Below, piece by piece: positions 43,215 to 53,488 of a stretch of DNA of 64,000 nucleotides. Positions within the stretch are counted from its first letter, which is position 1. Each line of letters opens with the position of its first letter. Under the pieces are notes generated by a model, which was given only the letters and a program-made list of their open reading frames with translations, was not told the DNA's origin and did no database searches. This DNA is from Celeribacter baekdonensis (lineage in GTDB: Bacteria > Pseudomonadota > Alphaproteobacteria > Rhodobacterales > Rhodobacteraceae). Location: positions 2,852,001 to 2,916,000 of the forward strand of contig NZ_CP028475.1 of the NCBI RefSeq assembly GCF_003047105.1, read 5' to 3'. The position numbers and the translations under genes are program-made.

Positions 43215-44435
43215 ATGGCTGATTTTCATCAGGGCGGGCGCGTCGCAACGCTTCACAATCTCCGGCTGAACACCGCAGAGGATCTCAATCGCGAACTCAA
43301 TGCGTTTGCCACGTCGCGCAAGATCACCCTCATCCTACCGTCCCTGTTTTCCGAACTCGAAGGCGACGCTCTTCCCAATATCATTGACGAACTCAACAAG
43401 GTCGATTTCATCCACCGCATCGTGATCGGATTGGATCGCGCCACCGAAGAGCAATACCGTTACGCGCGCCAATTCTTTGCCAAACTCAAAGCCGATCATG
43501 TGGTGTTGTGGAATGATGGCCCGCGCTTGTCCGCAGTCGATGCGCGACTTCAGGCGCTTGATCTCTCCCCGTCCGAACCCGGCAAAGGGCGCAATGTGTG
43601 GTTCTGCCTGGGCTACACCATTGCTCGGGCCGACAGTGCCGTGGTCGCGGTGCATGATTGCGATGTCGTGACCTATACGGCCGAAATGTTGGCACGGCTG
43701 GTCTATCCGGTGGTCAACCCGACCTTCCCCTATCAAATGTCCAAAGGGTTCTACCCGCGTGTCGCGGATGGCAAACTCAATGGCCGGGTCACCCGCCTTT
43801 TGGTCACGCCGATGATCCATGCTTTGGCCAAAGTGCTCGGCCCCCGTGAATATCTCGATTTCCTCGCTGATTTCCGTTACCCGTTGGCGGGCGAATTCGC
43901 CATGCGCACGTCTATTTTGCCGGATATGCGTATCCCGTCGGATTGGGGGCTTGAGATCGGGTTGTTGTCCGAGGCATGGCGCAATCTTAGCCCGCGTGCT
44001 GTCTGTCAGGTCGAAATCTCGGATCGCTATGATCACAAACATCAAGACCTGAGCGAAGAGGATGCGAATGCGGGCCTGTCGCGGATGTCCGTTGATATTT
44101 GTAAGGCGCTCTACCGTAAACTTGCCGCCGATGGCACGGTCTTTTCAGAGGAAATCTTTCGCTCGATCAAGGCCACCTATTATCGCGGCGCGCTTGATCT
44201 GATCGAGACCTATTTCAACGATGCGCGGATGAATGGGCTGCATGTGGACCGCCATATCGAAGAGAAGGCGGTCGAGCTCTTTGCCAATAACATCATCCAC
44301 GCCGGCAACGTGTTCCTTGATAATCCGATGGAAACGCCGTTCATCCCGAATTGGTCGCGTGTCCATGCCGCTGATCCAGACATCATTGCGTCGATGACCC
44401 GGGCTGTGGCGGAAGATATGGAAGAGTATAAATAA
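43215..44435 (+). CDS. gpgS: Glucosyl-3-phosphoglycerate synthase-like glycosyltransferase
   Basis: A 406-residue GT-A fold enzyme of the GT81 type. ITLILPSLFSELEGDALPNIIDEL (about 37-60), a DxD-type metal site in VVAVHDCDVVTY (about 144-155) and GLEIGLLSEAWRN are family marks. Related enzymes transfer glucose (GpgS) or mannose (MpgS) to 3-phosphoglycerate. The phosphatase just upstream would remove the phosphate. Choice between glucose and mannose is not clear from sequence; I favour glucose. Confidence 0.85.
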   Translation: MADFHQGGRVATLHNLRLNTAEDLNRELNAFATSRKITLILPSLFSELEGDALPNIIDELNKVDFIHRIVIGLDRATEEQYRYARQFFAKLKADHVVLWNDGPRLSAVDARLQALDLSPSEPGKGRNVWFCLGYTIARADSAVVAVHDCDVVTYTAEMLARLVYPVVNPTFPYQMSKGFYPRVADGKLNGRVTRLLVTPMIHALAKVLGPREYLDFLADFRYPLAGEFAMRTSILPDMRIPSDWGLEIGLLSEAWRNLSPRAVCQVEISDRYDHKHQDLSEEDANAGLSRMSVDICKALYRKLAADGTVFSEEIFRSIKATYYRGALDLIETYFNDARMNGLHVDRHIEEKAVELFANNIIHAGNVFLDNPMETPFIPNWSRVHAADPDIIASMTRAVAEDMEEYK

Positions 44436-44497
44436 AGCGGTTCGCGATAAACGCGTGTGTCACGTTTGTCACGAGGCACTTTAAGCTGGATTAGGGT

Positions 44498-45277
44498 CTA
44501 TTTCAGGCGGGAGAGAATGCCATTGGCCAAGGCTGGACACCCCGCCACAATCCCATCCAGTTTCGGCGTGGACTGGTTGAACAGGGGTGTTTTACCGCGT
44601 TGATCGGTGACTTGCCCGCCAGCCTCGGACACGATCAAACTGCCTGCGGCCACGTCCCATTCCCATGTGCCTCTGAGCGAAAACATTGCGTCATATCGGC
44701 CCTGCGCCACCAAGGAGAGGCGATAGGCGAGAGAGGGGCGGAATTTGTGAACAAACTTCGGCGCACCCCCGATCCAATGTTCGTCTTTGAGGTGTTGCCC
44801 TGTGGCCAAAACCCGTGCACCGTCCAGATCACAGCGCTGGCCCGTGCGCAGCGGTTCGTCATTGAGCCAAGCACCGTCGCCCTTGATCGCGGTAAAAAGA
44901 CGGTCGCGCAGCGGCAAGTAGACTGCGGCGGCGATCACCTCGCCCTCTTCGGCAATCGCCAAAGAATGCGCCCAATTGTCATCGCCATGGATGAAACTGC
45001 GGGTGCCATCAATCGGGTCGACGATAAACACGCGGGTCTTGCCAAGGCGCTCAGAAGTGGTGTCCACCGTCTCTTCGGACAACCAGCCGTAATCCGGGCG
45101 CTCAGACAAAAGATACTCGTGCAACATTCTGTCTACGGCCAAATCAGCCTCAGTCACCGGACCTTGCCCGTCCCCCTTGTCCCAAACCTCGGGGTTCGCT
45201 TTCCAATAGGGCCGGGCGATCTCTCCCGCATTGCGCGCGGCCTCGATCAAAAGCTCAAGGTCGTCAATCGCCAGCAA
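44498..45277 (-). CDS. cysQ: Inositol-monophosphatase-family phosphatase, CysQ-like
   Basis: A 259-residue Mg-dependent phosphatase: SEETVD (about 67-72), VDPIDGTRSFI (about 86-96) and WEWDVAAGSLIVSEAGG (about 205-221) are the metal-binding motifs of the superfamily. Alternatives are histidinol-phosphatase or inositol monophosphatase. 3'(2'),5'-bisphosphate nucleotidase (CysQ) fits best by length and neighbours. It overlaps pmbA by 14 bp. Confidence 0.82.
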   Translation of the reverse strand: MLAIDDLELLIEAARNAGEIARPYWKANPEVWDKGDGQGPVTEADLAVDRMLHEYLLSERPDYGWLSEETVDTTSERLGKTRVFIVDPIDGTRSFIHGDDNWAHSLAIAEEGEVIAAAVYLPLRDRLFTAIKGDGAWLNDEPLRTGQRCDLDGARVLATGQHLKDEHWIGGAPKFVHKFRPSLAYRLSLVAQGRYDAMFSLRGTWEWDVAAGSLIVSEAGGQVTDQRGKTPLFNQSTPKLDGIVAGCPALANGILSRLK

Positions 45278-46610
45278 GTGTCATCCCTTCCACCAAAAGT
45301 GAAGGCACGACGCGGCTCAGATGCAGGCGCGCATCATTGGCCGGGATCAATGTGCTCAACATCTCGCGCAGGTTTCCGGCGATGGTGCATTCGTTGACCG
45401 GATAGGTGATCTCGCCATTCTCAACCCAAAATCCACTGGCCCCACGCGAATAATCGCCCGTGGTCGGGTTGATCGAGGAACCAATCATATTGGTGACCAA
45501 AAGCCCGGTGCCCATGTCGCGGATCAGGTCTGCGCGGCTTTGGCTGCCTTGGGTCAGAGTGATGTTGGAGGGCGATGGCGACGGGGGTGAGGACACGCCG
45601 CGCGCCGCGTTGCCTGTGCTTTCCAAACCCAGTTTACGTGCTGTCGCCAAGTCCAAAATCCAAGACGTCAAACGTCCGTTGTCCACCAGGGTCCGTTTTT
45701 GTGTGGCCAATCCTTCGGCATCAAACAGCCGGGAGGCGGAGGTGCGTGCCCTGTGCGGATCTTCGGTCACTGACAGCGCGGGCGGCAAGATACATTCGCC
45801 CATCGCATCGCGCAGCCAGCTTGAACCACGCGCGACAGAACTGCCGTTGATCGCGGACAAAAGATGGCCGATCAGCGAGGCGGCGACGCGTTCGTGATAA
45901 AGTACGGGATAAGAGCCGGTTTTTGGTTTGCGCGGGCCCATCCGGTCCAAAGTGCGCTCTGCCGCAATCCGGCCGATCTCTTCGGGGCTGGGCAAGTCCA
46001 CGCCAAAAATCCGACCCTCGCCGCAATAATCGCGCTCCATCCCAGAGCCTGTTCCGGCAATGGCGACACAGGAAATCATCCGATCCGTGCGGCTATAACC
46101 ACCGCTAAACCCGTTCGTCGCGGCCATGTGGATACGGCGCTTGCCGTAGGCTGCGGCGGCTGCGTCAATCTGGGTGATGCCCGCGACGGCCATCGCTGCG
46201 GCCTCGGCGCGCAGGGCGTCGTCTTTTAGGTGTTCGGGATTGGGTTCGTCAGACGGATCATAAAGCTCCAATGCGAAAGTATCGGTGAGGTCGGTGATTT
46301 GTGACGGGTCGGCCAACCCGGCGGTGGGGTCTTCGGGCGCAAGGCGGGCCATTTTGACCGCGCGTTCCGCCATGGTGACAAGCGTTTCAGGGCGCGTATC
46401 CGAGGCTGACACGCTGGCCTGACGGCGCCCGATCAACACTCTGAGGCCAATGTCCACACCCTCAGATCGCTCCGCATGTTCAAGTGCCCCTTGCCGGACA
46501 TTGATCGACACCGACGTGCCATCAATCGCCATCGCATCGGCGGCGTCCGCGCCCGCGGCTTTGGCCGCCTGTAACAGCGCCTGCGTCAGATCGGAAAGGT
46601 CTTGGGCCAT
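45264..46610 (-). CDS. pmbA: PmbA/TldE-family metalloprotease subunit
   Basis: A 448-residue protein of the TldD/PmbA family (ARKLGLESTGNAARG, MIGSSINPTTGDYSRGASGFWVENGEITYPV). With TldD it processes small peptides such as modified microcins and degrades unfolded peptides. PmbA itself lacks the zinc site, which is in TldD. The start at 46610 has AAAGGA upstream. No tldD is in the window. Confidence 0.9.
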   Translation of the reverse strand: MAQDLSDLTQALLQAAKAAGADAADAMAIDGTSVSINVRQGALEHAERSEGVDIGLRVLIGRRQASVSASDTRPETLVTMAERAVKMARLAPEDPTAGLADPSQITDLTDTFALELYDPSDEPNPEHLKDDALRAEAAAMAVAGITQIDAAAAAYGKRRIHMAATNGFSGGYSRTDRMISCVAIAGTGSGMERDYCGEGRIFGVDLPSPEEIGRIAAERTLDRMGPRKPKTGSYPVLYHERVAASLIGHLLSAINGSSVARGSSWLRDAMGECILPPALSVTEDPHRARTSASRLFDAEGLATQKRTLVDNGRLTSWILDLATARKLGLESTGNAARGVSSPPSPSPSNITLTQGSQSRADLIRDMGTGLLVTNMIGSSINPTTGDYSRGASGFWVENGEITYPVNECTIAGNLREMLSTLIPANDARLHLSRVVPSLLVEGMTLAGD

Positions 46611-46730
46611 GGGCGTTCCTTTGCTGTCCCTGCGTTTGTTTTGGCGCGCGGGTTGGTCGTCTTTATCATGAGTTAGGCCGCCCGCACTCAAAGCGCAAGC
46701 GGCCCATAGATTACGTCATCTCAAGATAGC

Positions 46731-48263
46731 TTAGAACGGCAGGGGTTGACCATTGGCCAAGATCGCACCGTCTTCCGTCATCTCTAGATCAGAGACCAAT
46801 TCACCCTCTTCGTCGCCCGGCAGGGTGAACATGCCAAGCATCATTTGCGCCATCATGGACTGGTCTTGCGGTAAAATCCCTGAGGCTGTGAGTTTATTGA
46901 TCAAGTCTGTCACGCCTTTGAGGTTCAGCGACATCGTCCCCGCAAAAGGCGGCATGCCACCGGGCATGGCCGGCTCTTTATCAAGAAATTTTCCAGCCCC
47001 GGTGCCCGCAATCGTGGCACCCGCAAGCGAAAGGAAAATCTCGGGGATTTCGACGGTGTTGACCGCCATAGGCGAGGGGCTGTTCGGCCCCATATTTTCG
47101 AGGGTCTTGAGGTCAAACAAATCCATTTTGTTGGTCAAAGTGCCCGCAAAATGCAGTTTCAGCGTTGCCGGATCATGCGGCAATTGGTTGGTCGGGTCCG
47201 CGATCATCCATGCAAGATCCGGCAGGGCCAGCTCCTCAAGCCCAATTTCAAGCTCATAGGCCTGCGGCGCATCTGCGGCTTTGAGCGGAAATAAAACCCC
47301 GGTTGTCATAGACCCAAGGCCAAATTGAACCTGCTGACCCGGAATCTGCGCGCCAGCCACGGACACCAACATGTCTTTTGCATTGATCCTGTAGCCGGCA
47401 GCGCCGCCGCCCAAAGTAAAGTTCAATGTGGTCGTCCCACTGGTCGATGTCAGCTCCATGTCACCACCGGCCTCATCGCCGGACACTTTGATCATCGCCG
47501 TGCCTGGGCCGGAGGACAGCTCAATGTCCATCGACGATTCGCCGATTATAGTCGCAAACGTATCCGCACCTTTTGCACCGGAAAATGACATCGTGCCAGA
47601 GCCGCGCAAATCGGTTGCGCTGGTGGCCATTTCGACCGTCGTGCCCTCGGTTTCAAACGGCTCAAACCCATAGGTCATCCGGGCCGCGGTAAAATCCATA
47701 TCCGATGACATAGCATCGCCATCGCGCAGTACGGTGTAGCTGCCAACAATCCCTTCGATCGACATATCCACGCCGGGTTGGAGCGCAACGCCTTCCACCA
47801 TCGCAGGCGCGCTTTTCATCGTCATGGAACTGCCGTCCATCGTATAGCGCATGTCGTTTTTCACGCCCGACACCTCGGTGACGCCGCCAAAGCTCATGTC
47901 GACGCGGGTTTCATAGCCGGGCATGTCCAACACTGGATTGGCGGGAACGCGGCTGATCGAGGTGATCGGCGCAGCGTATTCGATACCAACCTTGCCGCCA
48001 GACAGGGCCTGAAAGCGAATTTCAGGGACGGTTGAGGTCGATGTTATGGGGCCTGCCGGGTTGGGGATGTCCATCCCATACACCATGTTGCGCACAACCA
48101 AAGTGTCGCCCTCGCGGCTTTCTTCGGCGGTGATGTCCATGCCCATCGAGGTCATCATGGATTGATAGTTTTCCCACACCTCTTCGGGCGTGACATCGGC
48201 AAATACAGGGACCCCAATCAAACAGGTCGTGCTTAGAAAAGTTGCAAAAAGTGTGGAACGCAT
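46731..48263 (-). CDS. DUF2125 family exported protein
   Basis: A 510-residue protein with a signal peptide (1-22, ending GVPVFA) and repeated beta-strand patterns (SGTMSFSGAKGADTFATIIGESSMDIELSSGPGTAMIKVSG), of the DUF2125 type found in alphaproteobacteria. ATG at 48263 is preceded by TTAGGAG; a longer reading adds an unrelated tail. Probably a periplasmic protein; role unknown. Confidence 0.85.
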   Translation of the reverse strand: MRSTLFATFLSTTCLIGVPVFADVTPEEVWENYQSMMTSMGMDITAEESREGDTLVVRNMVYGMDIPNPAGPITSTSTVPEIRFQALSGGKVGIEYAAPITSISRVPANPVLDMPGYETRVDMSFGGVTEVSGVKNDMRYTMDGSSMTMKSAPAMVEGVALQPGVDMSIEGIVGSYTVLRDGDAMSSDMDFTAARMTYGFEPFETEGTTVEMATSATDLRGSGTMSFSGAKGADTFATIIGESSMDIELSSGPGTAMIKVSGDEAGGDMELTSTSGTTTLNFTLGGGAAGYRINAKDMLVSVAGAQIPGQQVQFGLGSMTTGVLFPLKAADAPQAYELEIGLEELALPDLAWMIADPTNQLPHDPATLKLHFAGTLTNKMDLFDLKTLENMGPNSPSPMAVNTVEIPEIFLSLAGATIAGTGAGKFLDKEPAMPGGMPPFAGTMSLNLKGVTDLINKLTASGILPQDQSMMAQMMLGMFTLPGDEEGELVSDLEMTEDGAILANGQPLPF

Positions 48264-48376
48264 CAGAAGACTCCTAACAGATGGGCGCACAATTTCGTGA
48301 ATTGCGGGCAGGGTCAAGGCTGGAACCTTGCGGATCAGCACCCTAAAGTCGCCTGCGAACACAGGGAGAGCAGACC

Positions 48377-49132
48377 ATGTTGGATTTAACCGGAAAAATC
48401 GCGCTCGTGACGGGTGCCAGCCGTGGGATCGGCGAAGCCACAGCGCGGCTTTTTGCCGAGGCAGGCGCGAAAGTTGCCCTTCTGGCACGCTCAGAGACGG
48501 ATATTCGGCGCATCGCGGGTGAGATCGGCGCTTCGGCCCTCGCTGTGCCTTGTGATGTGGCGTCCTATGCGGATGTTGATGCTGCGCTGAGCAAGATCGA
48601 GGGGACCCTCGGACCTGTTGACATCCTGATCAACAATGCGGGCGTGATTGATCCGATCTCGCATCTGAGTGAGGCCGATCCAATGGCTTGGGGGCAGACG
48701 ATCGACGTCAATGTCAAAGGCGTGTTTCACATGATGCGCCGCGTTGTTCCGTCTATGTCGGAGCGTGGGGGCGGGACGGTCCTGACCATCTCATCGGGGG
48801 CGGCCCATAAGCCGGTTGAGGCCTGGAGCGCTTATTGTACCTCCAAAGCCGGGGCTGCCATGCTCACATCCATGCTCGATCACGAAGACCGCGCCCATGG
48901 TATTCGCGCCATGGGCCTGTCGCCCGGCACCGTTGCGACCCAAATGCAGCGGGACATTAAAGCCTCCGGGGTGAACCCGGTCAGCCAACTTGACTGGTCT
49001 GATTACATCCCTGCCGATTGGCCTGCGCGCGCGCTGCTTTGGATGTGCGGACCAGAGTCGGATCGTCATTTGGGACAAGAGCTGAGCCTGCGCGATGACG
49101 CGTTTCGACGGACATTAGGATTGATCACATGA
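48377..49132 (+). CDS. Short-chain dehydrogenase/reductase
   Basis: A 251-residue classical SDR. Cofactor motif TGASRGIGEAT (about 13-23), NNAG (about 88-91), the catalytic Ser near 138 and YCTSK (Tyr about 152) are in place. It overlaps the following enoyl-CoA hydratase by 4 bp, and both may act on a shared acyl or aromatic substrate. Specific substrate unknown. Confidence 0.9.
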   Translation: MLDLTGKIALVTGASRGIGEATARLFAEAGAKVALLARSETDIRRIAGEIGASALAVPCDVASYADVDAALSKIEGTLGPVDILINNAGVIDPISHLSEADPMAWGQTIDVNVKGVFHMMRRVVPSMSERGGGTVLTISSGAAHKPVEAWSAYCTSKAGAAMLTSMLDHEDRAHGIRAMGLSPGTVATQMQRDIKASGVNPVSQLDWSDYIPADWPARALLWMCGPESDRHLGQELSLRDDAFRRTLGLIT

Positions 49133-49742
49133 TTACATTGAAACAAGATGGCACCCTTTGGGTTGTGACCCTAAACCGGCCAGAAAAGGCCAATTCTCTC
49201 ACATCCGACATGTTGTCACGTCTGATTGAAATTGCCGATGAGGCACAGGGGGCCGCGAAAGTTTTGGTCCTGACGGGGGCGGGTAAAGTGTTCTCTGCCG
49301 GGGCTGATCTGGACGAGGCACGCGCGGGTCTTGCGACCTCGCCGTTGTGGGAGGAGCTGTCTGGCCGCCTCGCCACACTGCCCTGTCTCACCATCGCTGC
49401 GTTGAACGGCACACTGGCGGGCGGGGCCTTTGGCATGGCTTTGGCCTGTGACATGCGGATTGCGGACCCGGCGGCGAAATTCTTTTACCCGGTGATGAAG
49501 TTGGGCTTTTTGCCACAACCGTCTGATCCAAAACGCTTGGCCGACTTAATTGGCCCTGCACGCGCGAAAATGATCCTGATGGCCGGGCAAAAAATCCCCT
49601 CCGAGGAGGCGTTGGCTTGGGGCTTGTGGATCGTCTGATCCCCGCCGCCGATCAAGCTGAGGCCATCATCGCCCTTTCAGAGGCGGCGCTGGCCGCCACG
49701 TCTGATCATATCGCAGGTATCAAAGGTTTGATCCCGGCGTGA
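49129..49742 (+). pseudogene. Enoyl-CoA hydratase/isomerase with a frameshift near its 3' end
   Basis: The reading starting at 49129 gives a good crotonase-type protein (SAGADLDEARAG, AALNGTLAGGAFGMALACDMRIA) but stops at 49638 with ALAWGLWIV. If one base were inserted after 49626, or the ribosome moved back one base, the reading continues VDRLIPAADQAEAIIALSEAALAATSD... to a TGA at 49740-49742, where it overlaps the next gene's GTG exactly as neighbours do. GLVDRLIP is the expected family sequence. No slippery heptamer is present, so a real mutation or a sequencing error is likely. As written, the protein loses its last 38 residues. Confidence 0.85.
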
Positions 49743-50914
49743 CGGCGCACACTCAAATCGACGCGTTGATTGTGGGCGCTGGCCCGGCGGGGTTGATGGC
49801 CGCAGAGGTGATCTCTGCGGCGGGATTTTCCGTGCTCGTGGCGGAGGCCAAACCGTCGCCGGCGCGCAAGTTTCTTATGGCGGGGAAATCGGGTCTGAAC
49901 CTGACCAAAAACGAACCGCTGGTGCCGTTCTTCGCCGCCTATGATCCCATCCCCGGCACATTGCGCGATGCGTTGACTGCGTTCGGCCCCGACCAAGTGA
50001 TCACATGGGCCGAGGGGCTTGGCCAAGAGATGTTCACCGGCTCCTCGGGCCGTGTGTTCCCGAAGGCGATGAAGGCCTCCCCGCTGTTGCGCGCATGGCT
50101 GTCCCGATTGACCGCGCAGGGCGTCGAGCTGCGCCGAAACTGGCGCATGACAGCCCTGGGTGACGAGGTGCGCTTTGACACGCCGGAAGGTTCGGCAAAG
50201 GTCAGTGCGAAAACCGTTGTTTTGGCGCTAGGTGGGGCGAGTTGGGCCAGATTAGGCTCGAATGGGGCTTGGGCGGATCTTGTGTCTCCCTATGTCGCTC
50301 TGGCTCCTTTCATGGCCTCCAATGTCGGGCTTTTGCGCGATTGGAGTCCGCATATGACCCGTCATTTCGGTGCGCCGATCAAGGGTGTGTGCCTGAGGTC
50401 TGGGGCCTATTCCACTCGCGGCGAATGTGTGATTTCGGCGCGTGGGTTTGAGGGCGGTGGCATTTACGCGATCACACGCGGGTTGCGCACGGGTGCGCCC
50501 TTAATGATTGATCTTTTGCCAGATTGGCCGGCGGAGCGGGTAAAACAGACCCTAATCCAGCGCAAACCGAAAGAAACCCTCACCACGTTCCTCAAACGGG
50601 CCTTCCGTCTCCCGCCGGAAAAGATCGCTTTGATGATGGAATGCGCCGGGTCAAAACCGACCGATCTGCAGACCGCGCTCAAACATCTTGAGATCACCGA
50701 TATTCGCCTGCGACCGGTGGACGAGGCAATTTCCACCGCAGGCGGTGTGCGGTTTGACAGTCTCACTGAAAACCTCGCCGCCTCATCTCGCCCAGACCTG
50801 TTTTTCGCGGGCGAGATGTTGGATTGGGATGCGCCGACGGGCGGCTATCTTTTGACCGCCTGTCTTGCCACGGGCCGATTGGCCGGACTGGGCGTGATCA
50901 AAGCTCTTTCATAA
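49739..50914 (+). CDS. FAD-dependent flavoprotein, HI0933/TIGR03862 type
   Basis: A 391-residue flavoprotein. The FAD site is [25 protein letters not shown] (about 12-36). [13 protein letters not shown] (about 48-60), [14 protein letters not shown] and [29 protein letters not shown] at the end are the marks of the group annotated as NAD(P)/FAD-dependent oxidoreductases of unknown substrate. GTG start overlapping the stop of the hydratase reading. It ends 17 bp into the convergent luciferase-like gene. Confidence 0.9.
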   Translation: MTAHTQIDALIVGAGPAGLMAAEVISAAGFSVLVAEAKPSPARKFLMAGKSGLNLTKNEPLVPFFAAYDPIPGTLRDALTAFGPDQVITWAEGLGQEMFTGSSGRVFPKAMKASPLLRAWLSRLTAQGVELRRNWRMTALGDEVRFDTPEGSAKVSAKTVVLALGGASWARLGSNGAWADLVSPYVALAPFMASNVGLLRDWSPHMTRHFGAPIKGVCLRSGAYSTRGECVISARGFEGGGIYAITRGLRTGAPLMIDLLPDWPAERVKQTLIQRKPKETLTTFLKRAFRLPPEKIALMMECAGSKPTDLQTALKHLEITDIRLRPVDEAISTAGGVRFDSLTENLAASSRPDLFFAGEMLDWDAPTGGYLLTACLATGRLAGLGVIKALS

Positions 50915-51896
50915 CCTCGGCGGCGATCTCAAAGGATCTGAGCCGTGCTGTGTGATCATGAATATTACCGGCGATGATGATCTCGTCCGGCTCATAGCGC
51001 GCGATCATCGCCGCCAATTGATCCCGTACCATCGGTTTCGTCCCGGTGGCGGAGACGGCAAAAATCGCTTCAAGCTGTGGCAAAAACTGCCGCGGCACAA
51101 CGCTTGCGACATCTGTGATCGGGTGGGGTAATTTGCCGGGTTTGCCCATGCGTAGATTGGCGAACGTCTGCATCATCGACGAACGTATAAACAGCGCGTC
51201 TTCCGCGGTTTCGGCCGCAAACACATTGGTCGCCAACATGAAATGCGGTTTTTCAAGATGCTCGGAAGGCTGAAACATCCCACGATAAATCTCAATCGCT
51301 TGTTCCAACGCCGCCGGGGCAAAATGTGAAGCAAAAGCGTAGGGCAGGCCCAAAATGGCGGCCAATTCGGCACCATAGGTCGATGACCCCAGCATCCAAA
51401 CCGGCACATGCGTGCCCGCACCCGGAAACGCACGCACCGCCGCCGTTTCTGGCATGTCGCCGAGGTAAGCGATCAGTTCCTGAACGTCCTGAGGGAAGGT
51501 TTCGCCATTGGCATGCCTTGGCGTCAGTGTGCGCCGAAGGGCGCGTGCCGTGGGCATATCCGTGCCCGGAGCGCGCCCAAGACCCAAATCAATCCGGTCG
51601 CCGTAAAGCGCCTGCAACGTGCCAAACGCCTCCGCCACCTGCAACGGTGCGTGGTTTGGCAACATGATCCCACCGGAGCCGATCCGCATGGTTTTGGTGG
51701 CATTGGCAATATGGCCAATCACCACTGCCGTCGCAGCAGAGGCGATCCCCGGCATGTTATGATGTTCGGCCAACCAATAGCGATTGTAGCCCCAGCTCTC
51801 GGCATGCTGCGCCAGATCGACACTGTTTTTCAGCGCGTCAGAGGTGGGTGTGCCATCGGGTACGGGGGCGAGGTCGAGAAGGGAATAAGGGATCAT
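50898..51896 (-). CDS. Luciferase-like (LLM class) flavin-dependent oxidoreductase
   Basis: A 332-residue TIM-barrel flavoenzyme: YSLLDLAPV at the start, then [48 protein letters not shown]. It belongs to the bacterial luciferase superfamily (MsnO8 group), FMN-dependent monooxygenases or reductases. Substrate unknown. It converges with the flavoprotein gene. Confidence 0.9.
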   Translation of the reverse strand: MIPYSLLDLAPVPDGTPTSDALKNSVDLAQHAESWGYNRYWLAEHHNMPGIASAATAVVIGHIANATKTMRIGSGGIMLPNHAPLQVAEAFGTLQALYGDRIDLGLGRAPGTDMPTARALRRTLTPRHANGETFPQDVQELIAYLGDMPETAAVRAFPGAGTHVPVWMLGSSTYGAELAAILGLPYAFASHFAPAALEQAIEIYRGMFQPSEHLEKPHFMLATNVFAAETAEDALFIRSSMMQTFANLRMGKPGKLPHPITDVASVVPRQFLPQLEAIFAVSATGTKPMVRDQLAAMIARYEPDEIIIAGNIHDHTARLRSFEIAAEVMKEL

Positions 51897-51968
51897 GTGC
51901 GGCTCCTTTGCACATCATGTGGGGCATGTCAGAGCCGGTTCCAAGCGCCTCAGCCTGACCGATTTCGC

Positions 51969-52994
51969 TCACCGCCGTTGCGCCAGCATGGCAAGGCGGA
52001 TCAAGGCGCGCTCCATCACCGCCATGGTCGGTGCGCGCGAAGACGAACGCAGAGTCAGATCGGTATCGGTCAAAATGCCCAAGGCGGTCTCAAGTTTATA
52101 AACACCCCAGCCTTGGGCTTGTCGGGTCATCCGGTCGCGACGGGGTCCAAAAATCGGCGGACGGGCGCGGGCAATGCCAGAGGCCGCCCCGCCGGGATCA
52201 GACGCCGCCGCATGAAGCGCGCGAAAATGGCGCATGGTGAAAATGGAGAGGGCGACCGGATCAATGCCCTGCCCCTCGATTTTGATCATCAAGGGCCCAA
52301 GTTCGACGGTACGCCCTTCGGCGACGATATTCAAAACATCATCCACCTCCGCCTCAGAGGTCGCTGGGGCGCAGTTTTGCACATCTTCGCTGGACACGGA
52401 CGACGGATCACTGAGCTTGTAAAGCGACAATTTTTCAAGGGTTTGGCGGAAATCTCCGGGGTCGATGCTGCGCGACAAGGCTTCGATGTCCACCATTGCC
52501 TCGCGGGAAATGTCCTGTACGCCCGCCTTTTTCAACGTCGCTTCGATTTCCGCGCGCGATGGAGGATCGGCGTAAATTGCGACGCAATAGGCGCTGGGAT
52601 GGCCTTCAAACAATTTGCGCAGTTTCGACGTGGCTTTCAGGCTCCCGGCGGTGACAATCACCTGTGCATCGCCTTCGCGCCAATCAAATAGCGCCTCTTT
52701 CATCGCATCGGCCACTTGGTCGGTCGCGTCTTCGACAAAGGCAACGCGGGGGCCGGGGAAAAATCCCTGTGCCTTCATCGCGTCCATCAACATGGCTTTG
52801 TCTTTGCGCATCTCGGCACCGGACATTCGGGTCAGGCGCATTTCCTCTTCGCCTTGCGGGCCAATCAGGGCTTCAATCACCTCTTGCCGCCGCAGTGCAA
52901 TCCGCATCGCATCCGGCCCATAGAGCAAAAGCCCGGCCTTTTTCGGGTCGGGCTTGGCAAAATATCCAATCGCGTCGCGGGGCGAGAGTTTCAT
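51969..52994 (-). CDS. holA: DNA polymerase III subunit delta
   Basis: A 341-residue clamp-loader subunit. GLLLYGPDAMRIALRRQEVIEAL (about 21-43) starts the HolA fold; the rest follows the alphaproteobacterial form. It is in the order leuS-lptE-holA and overlaps lptE by 4 bp, as is usual in this group. Confidence 0.9.
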   Translation of the reverse strand: MKLSPRDAIGYFAKPDPKKAGLLLYGPDAMRIALRRQEVIEALIGPQGEEEMRLTRMSGAEMRKDKAMLMDAMKAQGFFPGPRVAFVEDATDQVADAMKEALFDWREGDAQVIVTAGSLKATSKLRKLFEGHPSAYCVAIYADPPSRAEIEATLKKAGVQDISREAMVDIEALSRSIDPGDFRQTLEKLSLYKLSDPSSVSSEDVQNCAPATSEAEVDDVLNIVAEGRTVELGPLMIKIEGQGIDPVALSIFTMRHFRALHAAASDPGGAASGIARARPPIFGPRRDRMTRQAQGWGVYKLETALGILTDTDLTLRSSSRAPTMAVMERALIRLAMLAQRR

Positions 52995-53488
52995 TTTTGC
53001 ATCTCAAGGGTGGTGATGAGTTTGCTAACCATTTGATCCGCCAAGATCACCATCAGCCGCGCGTAAGCATCGCGGGGGACGGTGATGGCATCGACGGTCG
53101 AACCGGTGGCGGAATAGGCCGTGAAGCTGGAGACGTCGCTTTTGGTCAAGACACGCTGGGATTGGATTTCGGTCAGGGTGAAACGGACTTTGCCTTCAAT
53201 ATGATAGCGGGTGATTTCCTGATCGCGGGTCAGGCCGATGGCGTGTTCGGTCGTCGAGATGTCATAGCTCAACCGATAAAGCGGCGCTGTGGCCGTGCCG
53301 AATACTGTGCTGAGGCGGTTGACCAAAGCATAGCTTTCGCGATCCGAAGGGGGATCCACATCGACATGGCCGCGCAGGGCAGCGCCCGCGCCGCCGGGCG
53401 CATAGGCCGGGGCAAACCCGCATCCGGCCACCGCCCCCAAAGAGGCGATGGCGGAGATCATGAAAGTGCGGCGATCAAACAACGACAT
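52991..53488 (-). CDS. lptE: LPS-assembly lipoprotein LptE
   Basis: A 165-residue lipoprotein with a lipobox VAGC (Cys about 23) and the LptE fold pattern ([12 protein letters not shown], then YELSYDIS-like strand YRLSYDIST). LptE plugs the LptD barrel for LPS export. It overlaps leuS by 14 bp. Start at 53488 gives a normal leader. Confidence 0.87.
   Translation of the reverse strand: MSLFDRRTFMISAIASLGAVAGCGFAPAYAPGGAGAALRGHVDVDPPSDRESYALVNRLSTVFGTATAPLYRLSYDISTTEHAIGLTRDQEITRYHIEGKVRFTLTEIQSQRVLTKSDVSSFTAYSATGSTVDAITVPRDAYARLMVILADQMVSKLITTLEMQK

Noticed and set aside
49620..49645. Programmed -1 frameshifting in the enoyl-CoA hydratase gene
   Set aside because: There is no slippery heptamer (GGCTTGTGG is not of the X-XXY-YYZ form) and no clear stimulatory hairpin; a simple mutation or error is the better explanation.
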